From Nonomuraea dietziae (GTDB taxonomy: Bacteria > Actinomycetota > Actinomycetes > Streptosporangiales > Streptosporangiaceae), in assembly GCF_014195505.1 (NCBI RefSeq), contig NZ_JACIBV010000001.1:1736001-1800000 (forward strand): a stretch of DNA of 64,000 bases, written 5' to 3'. Shown in pieces: positions 57,272 through 64,000 of this stretch. Below the pieces are notes generated by a model. It did no database searches, was not told the origin of the DNA, and saw nothing but the letters and a program-made list of their open reading frames with translations. Each line of letters begins with the position of its first letter. The stretch's first letter is position 1. A program made the translations under genes and the position numbers.

Positions 57272-58551
57272 GCGACCCGTACGGCGGTCGCCAGGCAGTC
57301 GTGGCGGTGTGGCGGATCGAGTCCGCGCGCATCGTCAGCACACTCGCCCGCTTCACCGGCGACTTCGCTCTGGCCGAGGACCTGGCCCAGGAGTCACTGG
57401 CCGAGGCGCTCGTCGCCTGGCCGCGTGACGGCGTCCCGCGCAATCCCGCGGGATGGCTGCTCACCGTGGGCAGGCGTCGCGCGATCGACTCCTTCCGCCG
57501 CCGCTCGGCCCTCGACGAGAGATACGCCGCCCTCGCCCGGCACCTGGGAGAGGGCGGCGCCGCCTCCGGCCATCCGGTGGGCGCCGCACCGGACACCGAC
57601 CTGCTGTGGGATCCGGACCATGTCGACGACGACCTGCTGGCGCTGATGTTCATCGCCTGCCACCCGGTGCTGTCGCGCGAGGCCCAGATCGCGCTCACGC
57701 TCCGCGTCCTCGGCGGCCTCACGAGCGACGAGATCGCCAGGGCCTTCCTCGTGCCGACCGCCACGGTGCAGGCGCGCATCACGCGGGCCAAGAAGACGCT
57801 CGCGGCCGCGCGGGTGCCGTTCGAGGTGCCGCCGACCCACGAGTGTCGCAAGCGGCTCGGCCCGGTGCTCAGTGTGCTGTACCTGATCTTCACGGAGGGC
57901 TCGACCGCCTCGTCCGGACCGGAGTGGATCCGCCCCGACCTGGCTCGCGAGGCGGTACGGCTGACCCGGATCCTGGCGCGGCTGGTCCCTGACGAGTCGG
58001 AGGTGCACGGCCTGCTCGCGCTCCTCGAGCTCACCGCCGCCCGCTTCCCCGCGCGCCTGGACGACGACGGGGAGCCGGTCCTGCTGGAGGATCAGGACCG
58101 CCGGCGCTGGGACCGGGCGGCGATCCGGCGCGGGCGGGCGGCCCTGGTTCAGGCAGGGCGGGTCGGCCGTGGTCTCGGCGTCTACGGCGTGCAGGCCGCG
58201 ATCGCCGAGTGTCATGCCGTCGCGCCGTCCGTCGAGGAGACGGACTGGGAAAGGATCGTGCTGCTCTACGAGGCGCTCGGCAGGCTGGCTCCCTCGCCTG
58301 TCGTCGAGCTCAACCGGGCGGTCGCGCTCTCCATGGCCCAAGGCCCCGCGGCCGCGCTTCCCCTCGTCGACGACCTGGTGGCGGCGGGCGGCCTGTCCGG
58401 CTCCCATCTGCTGCCGAGCGTGCGCGGGGAGTTGCTACGCCGCCTCGGGAAGGTCGACGACGCGCGGCGTGAGATCGAGCTCGCCGTACGGCTCTGCGCC
58501 AACGAGCGCGAGCGCGGCCTGCTCCGGCGTAAGCTCGCCGCCCTGGCCTGA
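57244..58551 (+). CDS. ECF42-type RNA polymerase sigma factor with C-terminal TPR-like extension
   Basis: A 435-residue sigma factor. Region 2 is SARIVSTLARFTGDFALAED then LAQESLAEALVAWP; region 4 has ALTLRVLGGLTSDEIARAFLVPTATVQARI. The long C-terminal helical region (about 200-435) with YGVQAAIAECHA, YEALGRLAPSPVVELNRAVA and LLRRLGKVDDARREIELAVR is the ECF42 extension needed for activity in studied members. AAGGAG lies 6 bases before the ATG at 57244; a GTG at 57268 that overlaps the YCII stop is an alternative. It is co-transcribed with the DGPF-type gene and lacks an anti-sigma gene, as usual for the group. Confidence 0.92.
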   Translation: MAGGDRPAVSDPYGGRQAVVAVWRIESARIVSTLARFTGDFALAEDLAQESLAEALVAWPRDGVPRNPAGWLLTVGRRRAIDSFRRRSALDERYAALARHLGEGGAASGHPVGAAPDTDLLWDPDHVDDDLLALMFIACHPVLSREAQIALTLRVLGGLTSDEIARAFLVPTATVQARITRAKKTLAAARVPFEVPPTHECRKRLGPVLSVLYLIFTEGSTASSGPEWIRPDLAREAVRLTRILARLVPDESEVHGLLALLELTAARFPARLDDDGEPVLLEDQDRRRWDRAAIRRGRAALVQAGRVGRGLGVYGVQAAIAECHAVAPSVEETDWERIVLLYEALGRLAPSPVVELNRAVALSMAQGPAAALPLVDDLVAAGGLSGSHLLPSVRGELLRRLGKVDDARREIELAVRLCANERERGLLRRKLAALA

Positions 58552-58741
58552 GCGCCGGCCAGACACCCGCGCGACGCCCGCCGCGCACGGCCGGACCCGC
58601 GCGGACCCGTGAAAGTTTCACCGCTCGTTGTCGGCGGGCGTGGGGCGTGTTTCAATTCCACCGCGAGTGCCGTGTGGCCCTGACACACCGGGCTTTCGCC
58701 GTGCTGTCCGACGGCGTCGCACTCGAAAGGGCATCTCAGTC

Positions 58742-59809
58742 TTGCGGAAACTCCGGCACCTGGCCGCACTGGCCTGCACCGTCCTCCTGGCCTCGTTCCT
58801 GGTCGGCTCCTCGCCGGCCCAGGCCCACGGCGTCACCATGTTCCCCGGCAGCCGTACCTTCCTGTGCTGGCAGGACGGCCTGCGGGAGAACGGCTCGATC
58901 CAGTCCTACAACCCCGCCTGCGGCGCGGCCGTGGCCCAGAGCGGCACGACACCGCTGTACAACTGGTTCGCGGTCCTGCGCTCCGACGGCGGCGGCCGTA
59001 CCACCGGCTTCATCCCCGACGGCCAGATCTGCAGCGGCGGCAGCGGCGGACCCTACGACTTCACCGCCTACAACGCCGTCCGCGACGACTGGCCGCTGAC
59101 CCACCTCAGCGCCGGCTCCACCATCCAGGTACGGCACAGCAACTGGGCCGCGCACCCCGGCTCGTTCGTCGTCTACATCACCAAGAACGGCTGGAACCCC
59201 GCCGCGCCGCTGAAGTGGTCGGATCTGGAGGTGCTGACCAGCGTCGCCAACCCCCCGCAGTCGGGCGGGCCCGGCGGGCTGAACTACTACTACTGGGACC
59301 TGCAACTGCCCTCGGGCAAGAGCGGGCGGCACATCGTCTTCACCCACTGGATCCGCGCCGACAGCCAGGAGAACTTCTACAGCTGCTCTGACGTGGTCTT
59401 CGACGGGGGCAACGGCGAGGTCACAGGGGTGGGCCCAGGCCAGAGCCCCTCACCCACGCCGACGGTCACTCCCACCTCGACCCCGACGCCCACTCCCGGC
59501 GGCTGCACGGCCACCTGGCGCGCCGTCGACAACCCGGGCTGGCCCGGCCACTTCCAGGCGGAGGTCACGGTGAAGAACACCGGATCCACCGCGACCAACG
59601 GCTGGCGCGTGCAATGGGCCTACACCGGAGGGCAGGGCTTCGAGGGCGCGCCATGGAACGGCGTGCTGACCTCGCAGCCGCCTGACGTCTCGGTGAGCAA
59701 CGCCTCCTACAACGGGCGGCTGGCGCCGAACGCGACGGCGGCGTTCGGATTCAACGCGACGGGCAGCGTTCCGTCACCCGCTCCCGCCCTGACCTGCACC
59801 ACCTCCTGA
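58742..59809 (+). CDS. AA10 lytic polysaccharide monooxygenase with CBM2
   Basis: A 355-residue secreted copper enzyme that oxidatively cleaves chitin or cellulose. The signal peptide ends at SPAQA28, leaving H29 as the N-terminal histidine of the copper brace (HGVTMFPGSR). The second histidine lies in SNWAAHPGSF. The catalytic domain runs to about residue 220, then a Pro/Thr-rich linker and a CBM2 (about 255-355) starting CTATWRAVDNPGWPGHFQAE and ending with a paired Cys. The TTG at 58742 is the only start giving the signal peptide; GAAAGGG lies about 10 bases upstream. It is isolated, followed by a strong hairpin. Confidence 0.95.
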   Translation: MRKLRHLAALACTVLLASFLVGSSPAQAHGVTMFPGSRTFLCWQDGLRENGSIQSYNPACGAAVAQSGTTPLYNWFAVLRSDGGGRTTGFIPDGQICSGGSGGPYDFTAYNAVRDDWPLTHLSAGSTIQVRHSNWAAHPGSFVVYITKNGWNPAAPLKWSDLEVLTSVANPPQSGGPGGLNYYYWDLQLPSGKSGRHIVFTHWIRADSQENFYSCSDVVFDGGNGEVTGVGPGQSPSPTPTVTPTSTPTPTPGGCTATWRAVDNPGWPGHFQAEVTVKNTGSTATNGWRVQWAYTGGQGFEGAPWNGVLTSQPPDVSVSNASYNGRLAPNATAAFGFNATGSVPSPAPALTCTTS

Positions 59810-59817
59810 CCCGGTGT

Positions 59818-59846
59818 CCCGCGGGCCCCTCCCCGGGGCCCGCGGG
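59818..59846. terminator. GC-rich hairpin after the LPMO gene
   Basis: CCCGCGGGCCCC (59818-59829) pairs perfectly with GGGGCCCGCGGG (59835-59846) across a 5-base loop. No T tract follows, as is common for actinobacterial terminators. It begins 8 bases after the LPMO stop codon. Confidence 0.75.
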
Positions 59847-59884
59847 GCCGGCTACTCTCCAGCCGCTTCAGCAGTGAGGATCAC

Positions 59885-60454
59885 ATGAGACGAACCCTCC
59901 GCCTGCCGTACGCCTGGCAGGTCAGGACACGGGCCGCCGTGCTGGTCGCGGCGTCGGCGGCCGTCCTGGTCGCCGTTGCCGTGACCGTCGTGGCGCTGGC
60001 CGCGAACGCGGACGAGTTCGGCCCGCCCGAGCTGAAGCGGGCCCTGGCGCTGCGGGTGACACAGGTGCTCGAGCAGGCCACGCTGCAGGAGCACCGCGAG
60101 CACGGGCACCACTTCGGCGAGCACGACGGGCAGGTGGTCTGCGCGGTCGCGCCGTTCGGCGTCCACCCCGAGGGCGCGGTGAAGGTGGCCGAGGTGCGGT
60201 GGGTCTACGCGCACCACATGTGCGCGGTCACGGGCGCGCGCCAGTCGTGGGCGACCTCGGTGCGCGCCGCGGGCCCCATCGCCGTACGGCTGGCGGGCAG
60301 GCCCACGGTACGGGTGCCCGCCTCCGGCGGGGACTACGCCGAGCAGGTCAGGGCGCTGGTGCCCGAGCGCTGTCACGAGGCGGCGCTGGCCGGGTTCGCC
60401 GACGACGAGGCGATCGAGGAGGCGCGGCGCAGGTTCGACGGCAGACGCGGCTGA
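59885..60454 (+). CDS. Membrane-anchored protein, unknown function
   Basis: A 189-residue protein with a basic N-terminus, one hydrophobic helix (about residues 17-41, AAVLVAASAAVLVAVAVTVV) and an extracytoplasmic domain of about 145 residues. That domain has CAVAPFGVHPEGAVKVAEVRW and YAHHMCAVTG, giving a potential disulfide, and a C-terminal basic tail. I do not recognise a family. GTGAGGATCAC precedes the ATG. No clear partner. Function unknown. Confidence 0.65.
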   Translation: MRRTLRLPYAWQVRTRAAVLVAASAAVLVAVAVTVVALAANADEFGPPELKRALALRVTQVLEQATLQEHREHGHHFGEHDGQVVCAVAPFGVHPEGAVKVAEVRWVYAHHMCAVTGARQSWATSVRAAGPIAVRLAGRPTVRVPASGGDYAEQVRALVPERCHEAALAGFADDEAIEEARRRFDGRRG

Positions 60455-60602
60455 CCGCCGTCGCGGTCAGCCGCGCCCCGCTCCCGGTCCTGGTGCGAGT
60501 GCTGTGGCCGCGGCCCTCCCTTCCTGCTCGTGGGAGCGATCCCATAGAACCGCCGGGAAGGGCCGGGACGTCAACCCCCGGCCGAGAAACCCGCCGTCCG
60601 CC

Positions 60603-61115
60603 GTGAATCTTTCAGCGGGGCGCGACCCGTCGGCCTACCCCGCCGCGGTCCAGACGGCCCTGGCCACGATGGGCGTCTGCGCGCCCTCCCAGTCGACGCT
60701 GGCCGACCAGATGGCCACCGACTTCTTCCAGTTCACCCTTCCCGGCGGGCTCTCCGTCGCCCTCAACAAGTACGCGGGCCCGCCCGACTACCACGGCTAC
60801 TACCAGAGCAGCACCCCCAAGGGCTGGGAGGCGGGACTGCGAAAGATCGTCCAGTCGCTCTCCCGCGGCCGGCCGGTGATCGTGATGGTCAGGTCCGGCT
60901 CGCTGCCGTGGAACACCAGCTCACCGCTGCCCCGGCACTACATCGTCATCCACGGCTACGGCGGCTGGCAGCACCCTGACGCCGGCTACCTGGCCTCGAA
61001 CTTCAAGGTCCTGGACCCATGGGACGGCGTCGAGCACCAGATGTCCCTCGACGACCTCATGGCCGCCACCCATCTGGCGGTCAGCCAGGGCGACTACTTC
61101 GTGGCCAGGACCTGA
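60603..61115 (+). pseudogene. C39-peptidase-like fragment lacking the catalytic cysteine
   Basis: The readable part resembles a papain-like C39 peptidase: QTALATMGVCAPSQSTLADQ, LVRGRPVIVMVRSGSL-like, the histidine motif RHYIVIHGYGG and the Asp motif KVLDPWDGVEHQMS. The N-terminal part with the catalytic YCGPA motif is missing; the sequence begins DPSAYPAAVQTAL where YCGPAAVQ would be expected. There is no signal peptide. The upstream 150 bases give no homologous frame. It is a truncated relic or an inactive binding protein. A GTG at 60603 is a nominal start. Confidence 0.6.
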
Positions 61116-61196
61116 CCCACGGACGCCCGGCAGGGCGAGGGTGTCCGGCGCCCACGCCCCCCGTCCCGGGGTCCTGCGGCGGAGAGCCGCCTGTGG

Positions 61197-62099
61197 TCAT
61201 CCGGATCGTTCGGGCCCCTCAGGGATTCGGGAGAGCTTGTCGGGGTTGCTGACGACGTAGATGTCACGCACCTGCTCGCCGTCGGGGGTGAGGTCGACGA
61301 CCATGACGGCGAACGGCGCGTTCCGCGCGAAGACCACCGCGGACGGGTCGCCGTTGACGTCCCTGTACTGGATGTCGAGGCCCTCGGCCTGTTCGGCGGC
61401 GCTGGAGACGAGGAGCCTGGCGACCTTGTCGCGGCCCTTGACCGGCCGTGGACTCGCCACGTTGGACCTGCCTCCGCCGTCGGACCACAGCGTGACCTGC
61501 GGCGCGAGCATCTCCATGAGCGCGTCGAGGTCGCCGCCGAACGCGGCGGCCACGAACCGCTCGGTGACCTGCCGCTGCACGCGCGGGTCGACGTGGTGGC
61601 GTGGCCGCCGGGCCTGGACGTGCCCGCGGGCGCGGTGAGCCAGCTGGCGGACCGCCGAGGGGCTGCGGTCGATCATGTCCGCGATCTCGGTGTGGGCGTA
61701 GGCGAACACCTCGTGCAGGATGAACACCGCGCGTTCCAGCGGGCTGAGTGTCTCCAGGACCACCAGCATCGCCATCGACACCGACTCCGCCCGCAGGACC
61801 TCCTCCGACCCGTCGGCCACGTCGCCGGCGGAGGCGACGAGCGGTTCGGGCAGCCACGGTCCGACATAGGCCTCGCGGCGGCGGCGCAGCGCGCTCTGCT
61901 GGGCCAGCGCCTGGTTGACCGCGATGCGCACCAGGTAGGCGCGCGGGTTCTCGATCCGGCTCTGGTCTCTCGAGGCCCACGACAGCCAGGCCTCCTGCAG
62001 CACGTCCTCGGTGTCGGCGACGCTGCCGAGCATGTTGTAGACGATGGAGAACAGCAGTTCACGATGGTCGGCGAAGACCTTGGTCGGGTTGTCCGGCAT
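61197..62099 (-). CDS. ECF41-type sigma factor with C-terminal SnoaL-like domain
   Basis: A 300-residue sigma factor. Region 2 is FADHRELLFSIVYNMLGSVA then DTEDVLQEAWLSWA. Region 4 is LSPLERAVFILHEVFAYAHTEIADMIDRSPSAVRQLAHRAR, the ECF41 pattern. The C-terminal SnoaL_2 domain (from about 180) has FVAAAFGGDLDALMEMLAPQVTLWSDGGG. It modulates core-polymerase binding in known members. GGAGGG lies 6 bases before the ATG at 62099. ECF41 factors usually neighbour a carboxymuconolactone decarboxylase or oxidoreductase gene. None is adjacent here, so its target is not evident. Confidence 0.92.
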   Translation of the reverse strand: MPDNPTKVFADHRELLFSIVYNMLGSVADTEDVLQEAWLSWASRDQSRIENPRAYLVRIAVNQALAQQSALRRRREAYVGPWLPEPLVASAGDVADGSEEVLRAESVSMAMLVVLETLSPLERAVFILHEVFAYAHTEIADMIDRSPSAVRQLAHRARGHVQARRPRHHVDPRVQRQVTERFVAAAFGGDLDALMEMLAPQVTLWSDGGGRSNVASPRPVKGRDKVARLLVSSAAEQAEGLDIQYRDVNGDPSAVVFARNAPFAVMVVDLTPDGEQVRDIYVVSNPDKLSRIPEGPERSG

Positions 62100-62189
62100 C
62101 GTGGCCCTCCTCAACTGTCGCGGACATCCCCCTAAGAGCCGCGGAGGGCCTGCCGATGTGACATCGGCCCCGGAAGTGTGAGCCGCGTC

Positions 62190-62804
62190 TCAGAGCCAGC
62201 CCGCCTCGGTGGCGATGCGGACCGCGTCCATGCGGGTGCGGGCGTTCAGCTTGGTCACGGAGGAGGCGAGGTAGTTGCGCACGGTGCCGTAGCTGAGGTG
62301 CAGGTCGCGGGCGATGTCGCGGGGCGTGGCTCCCTCACCCGTCAGGCGCAGGACCTCGGCCTCGCGCTCGGTCAGCGGGTTGCCAGGGACGTCGAGCGCC
62401 GCGTAGGCGAGCTGCTGGTCGATGACCAGACCGCCGGCCGCGACCGTGCGGATGGCCTGCACCAGGTCCTGCGGCCTGGAGTCCTTCAGCATGAAGCCGG
62501 AGACGTGCGCCTCGACGCCGCGCCGTAGGTTGCCTGGCCTGCCCAGCCCGGTGAGGATCAGCACGCGGCATTCGGGCAGCCGCTCGTGCAGCAGAGCAGC
62601 GGCGCTCAGCCCGTCGAGCGCCGGCAACTCGATGTCGAGCACCGCGACGTCGGGCCGGTGCTCCAGCGCCGCGCGCACGATCGCGTCGCCCGTGTCCACT
62701 TCGGCCACGACCTCGATGTCCTCCTCGAAGCCGAGCAGGGCGACCAGCGCCTCACGCAGCATCCGGACATCCTCCGCCACAAGCACACGAATCACAGGTT
62801 GCAT
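62190..62804 (-). CDS. NarL/LuxR-family response regulator
   Basis: A response regulator of about 204 residues. The receiver domain has the acidic pair in VLVAEDVRMLREAL, the phospho-acceptor Asp in PDVAVLDIELPALDGLSA (near residue 53), Thr in LILTGLG and Lys in GFMLKDSRPQDLV. The C-terminal LuxR HTH reads LTEREAEVLRLTGEGATPRDIA with DLHLSYGTVRNYLASSVTKL. The ATG at 62804 is chosen; a TTG six codons upstream is possible. It is divergent from the sensor-kinase gene with only 23 bases between starts. It is probably activated by that kinase. Confidence 0.93.
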   Translation of the reverse strand: MQPVIRVLVAEDVRMLREALVALLGFEEDIEVVAEVDTGDAIVRAALEHRPDVAVLDIELPALDGLSAAALLHERLPECRVLILTGLGRPGNLRRGVEAHVSGFMLKDSRPQDLVQAIRTVAAGGLVIDQQLAYAALDVPGNPLTEREAEVLRLTGEGATPRDIARDLHLSYGTVRNYLASSVTKLNARTRMDAVRIATEAGWL

Positions 62805-62827
62805 GCTAGGCGTGATAGACAACGCAC

Positions 62828-64000
62828 GTGACGGCCAAGGACGCGAGCGGACGAGCGTGGACAGGCTGGGCGCTCGTGTTCGGGTACATCGCCCTGCTCG
62901 TCCCTGCGCGCTTCACCATCTTCCAGACCATGGCCCAGGGGGAGCGGTACTCGCCGCTCACCTCGGCGTCCGGTCTGGGCCTCATCGTCTCCGTCATGGC
63001 GCTCTTCGCCGTGGTGGCCGTGGGCAGGCGGTGGGCCGTCCCTCTGCTGGCGGCCGTGACCTTCGGGGCCTACGTGCCGTTCGCGGAGCTGTGGGGACCG
63101 ATCGCGGGGCCGCTGGCCGCGGCGATGCCGTTGACCGTCGCGGGCCCGGCCGGATGGGCCCTGTTCGCGGGGGTGATAGGCGCCGACACGCTGGTGTCGT
63201 TCGTGCTCCACGCCCCGGGCGTCTTCACGGTGACCAGCTTCGCGATCATCGACCTCAACACCGGGCTCACCCTCTTCGCACTGGTACGGCTGGCCGTCCT
63301 GCTGGCGCAGACGCACGCGGCCAACCGGCAGGTCGCCACGCTGGAGGTGGCCGACGAGCGTCTGCGCGCGGCCGACGACCTGCGCAGGGCCATCGGCGCC
63401 AGGCTCTCCGCCGTCCTGACACTGTCGCGCAGAACTCCGGTCACCGCCGACGCGCTCGCCGACATCGCGCGGATCTCGCGGAAGGCGGCGGAGGAGGCTC
63501 GGGCGGTCGCCGACGTACGCAGGGAGCCGCTGCCGCCGCCCGTCCACGCGGCCGGCCTGCCTGACGCGTCGGCCAGGCTCGCCCGCTGGTCCATGATCGC
63601 GATGACCCTCAGCATCTCGACCATCACGCTCAACAACGTCGCAGACTCCGGCGCCGCGGACCGGCAGGTCTGGGCCGTCGCGCTTCTCGTGACGGTGCTG
63701 ACGGCCGTCCTTCAGCTCTACCACGGCGTTCCCCGCGCCTCCACACCCGCGGCCTGGCGCTGGACGGTCCCGGCGCAGATCCTGATCGCCGTCGCGGCCG
63801 CCGTGTACGTGGGCCAGGGCATGTTGGGGGCGCTGGTGGGCCTCGCGGTCAGCAACACGTTGCTGTGGCTGCCCCCACGCTGGTCGGTGCCCATCGTCGT
63901 GGTCGCCGCCGTCGGTGAAGGGCAGCTCCTGCGGCTCTACCCCGAGGTCGGCGACTACGCGCTCTACCAGACCGCGTCGTTGCTCGTCATGGCCATCGGC
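62828..64000 (+). CDS. Sensor histidine-kinase-like protein with a degenerate first module (partial)
   Basis: 391 codons are visible and the frame continues past the window. Six or so membrane helices (residues 12-150) are followed by a dimerisation-like helix ERLRAADDLRRAIGARLSAV and ISRKAAEEARAVADVRRE. This matches HisKA_3 kinases (RELHDxLGxxLSA, ISRxALxxVR) but has arginine in place of the phospho-histidine. A second block of membrane helices begins near 258 (LARWSMIAMTLSISTITLNN). The active kinase core would therefore lie beyond the window. GTG at 62828, back to back with the response regulator. It is probably the sensor of a two-component system. Confidence 0.8.
   Translation, partial: MTAKDASGRAWTGWALVFGYIALLVPARFTIFQTMAQGERYSPLTSASGLGLIVSVMALFAVVAVGRRWAVPLLAAVTFGAYVPFAELWGPIAGPLAAAMPLTVAGPAGWALFAGVIGADTLVSFVLHAPGVFTVTSFAIIDLNTGLTLFALVRLAVLLAQTHAANRQVATLEVADERLRAADDLRRAIGARLSAVLTLSRRTPVTADALADIARISRKAAEEARAVADVRREPLPPPVHAAGLPDASARLARWSMIAMTLSISTITLNNVADSGAADRQVWAVALLVTVLTAVLQLYHGVPRASTPAAWRWTVPAQILIAVAAAVYVGQGMLGALVGLAVSNTLLWLPPRWSVPIVVVAAVGEGQLLRLYPEVGDYALYQTASLLVMAIG

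Noticed and set aside
1..64000. CRISPR array, rRNA operon, prophage or integrative element
   Set aside because: No regularly spaced repeats, rRNA sequence, integrase or phage structural genes were found. The two tRNA-like genes show no flanking integrase or att duplication.

Overview
The window is very GC-rich, uses many GTG and TTG starts with purine-rich ribosome binding sites, and packs genes with ATGA or GTGA overlaps. It carries TetR, ECF sigma, P450 and LPMO families typical of mycelial actinobacteria. It looks like the chromosome of a Streptosporangiales-type organism (Nonomuraea, Streptosporangium and relatives). That placement is inferred from style and gene content, not measured. 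I see no rRNA, CRISPR array, prophage or intact transposon.

Layout. 0-5.7 kb: a carbohydrate locus with a periplasmic-binding ABC importer, two FGGY kinases and a divergent DeoR-type regulator. 5.7-10 kb: a small lipoprotein, a DUF1023-type hydrolase, a DUF2278 protein, a stretch of gene relics (MFS tail, frameshifted LacI regulator, IS5-type transposase start) and a GNAT. 10-12.2 kb: DNA-alkylation repair (2OG oxygenase, O6-alkylguanine methyltransferase) and a Sir2 deacylase. 12.2-17.2 kb: a TetR-controlled self-sufficient P450 of CYP102 type, then a second TetR with a membrane protein. 17.2-29 kb: a probable amine or amide catabolic island with MFS and APC transporters, TetR regulators, class III aminotransferase, aldehyde dehydrogenase, NDP-forming acyl-CoA synthetase, acyl-CoA dehydrogenase and amidohydrolase. 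Several copies of the palindrome CTATCGATYGATAG tie most of it together.

29-32.5 kb: the most unusual stretch. Two atypical tRNA-like genes sit directly upstream of a zinc-ribbon/SDR fusion that lacks the SDR tyrosine, followed by an overlapping leucine-rich-repeat gene. The four elements look like one transcription unit. 32.5-49.1 kb: mixed housekeeping and regulatory genes: ECF sigma factor, Ser/Thr kinase, carotenoid-cleavage-type oxygenase, DUF418 protein, TetR/LysR regulators with NAD(P)-dependent enzymes, aldo/keto reductase and methyltransferase.

49.1-54.3 kb: carbohydrate-active genes, a secreted DUF4091 glycoside-hydrolase-like protein with two discoidin domains and a divergent DUF5107/TPR gene. 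Both have LacI-type AAACGTT operators upstream. 54.3-64 kb: a GbsR/MarR-like regulator with a beta-lactamase-family hydrolase, an ECF42-type sigma factor with its YCII/DGPF partner, an AA10 LPMO with CBM2, a C39-peptidase relic, an ECF41-type sigma factor and the start of a two-component system. At least two genes (a TetR at 25.2-25.8 kb and the DUF5107 gene) carry single-base frameshifts in C/G runs. These may be genuine or sequencing errors.
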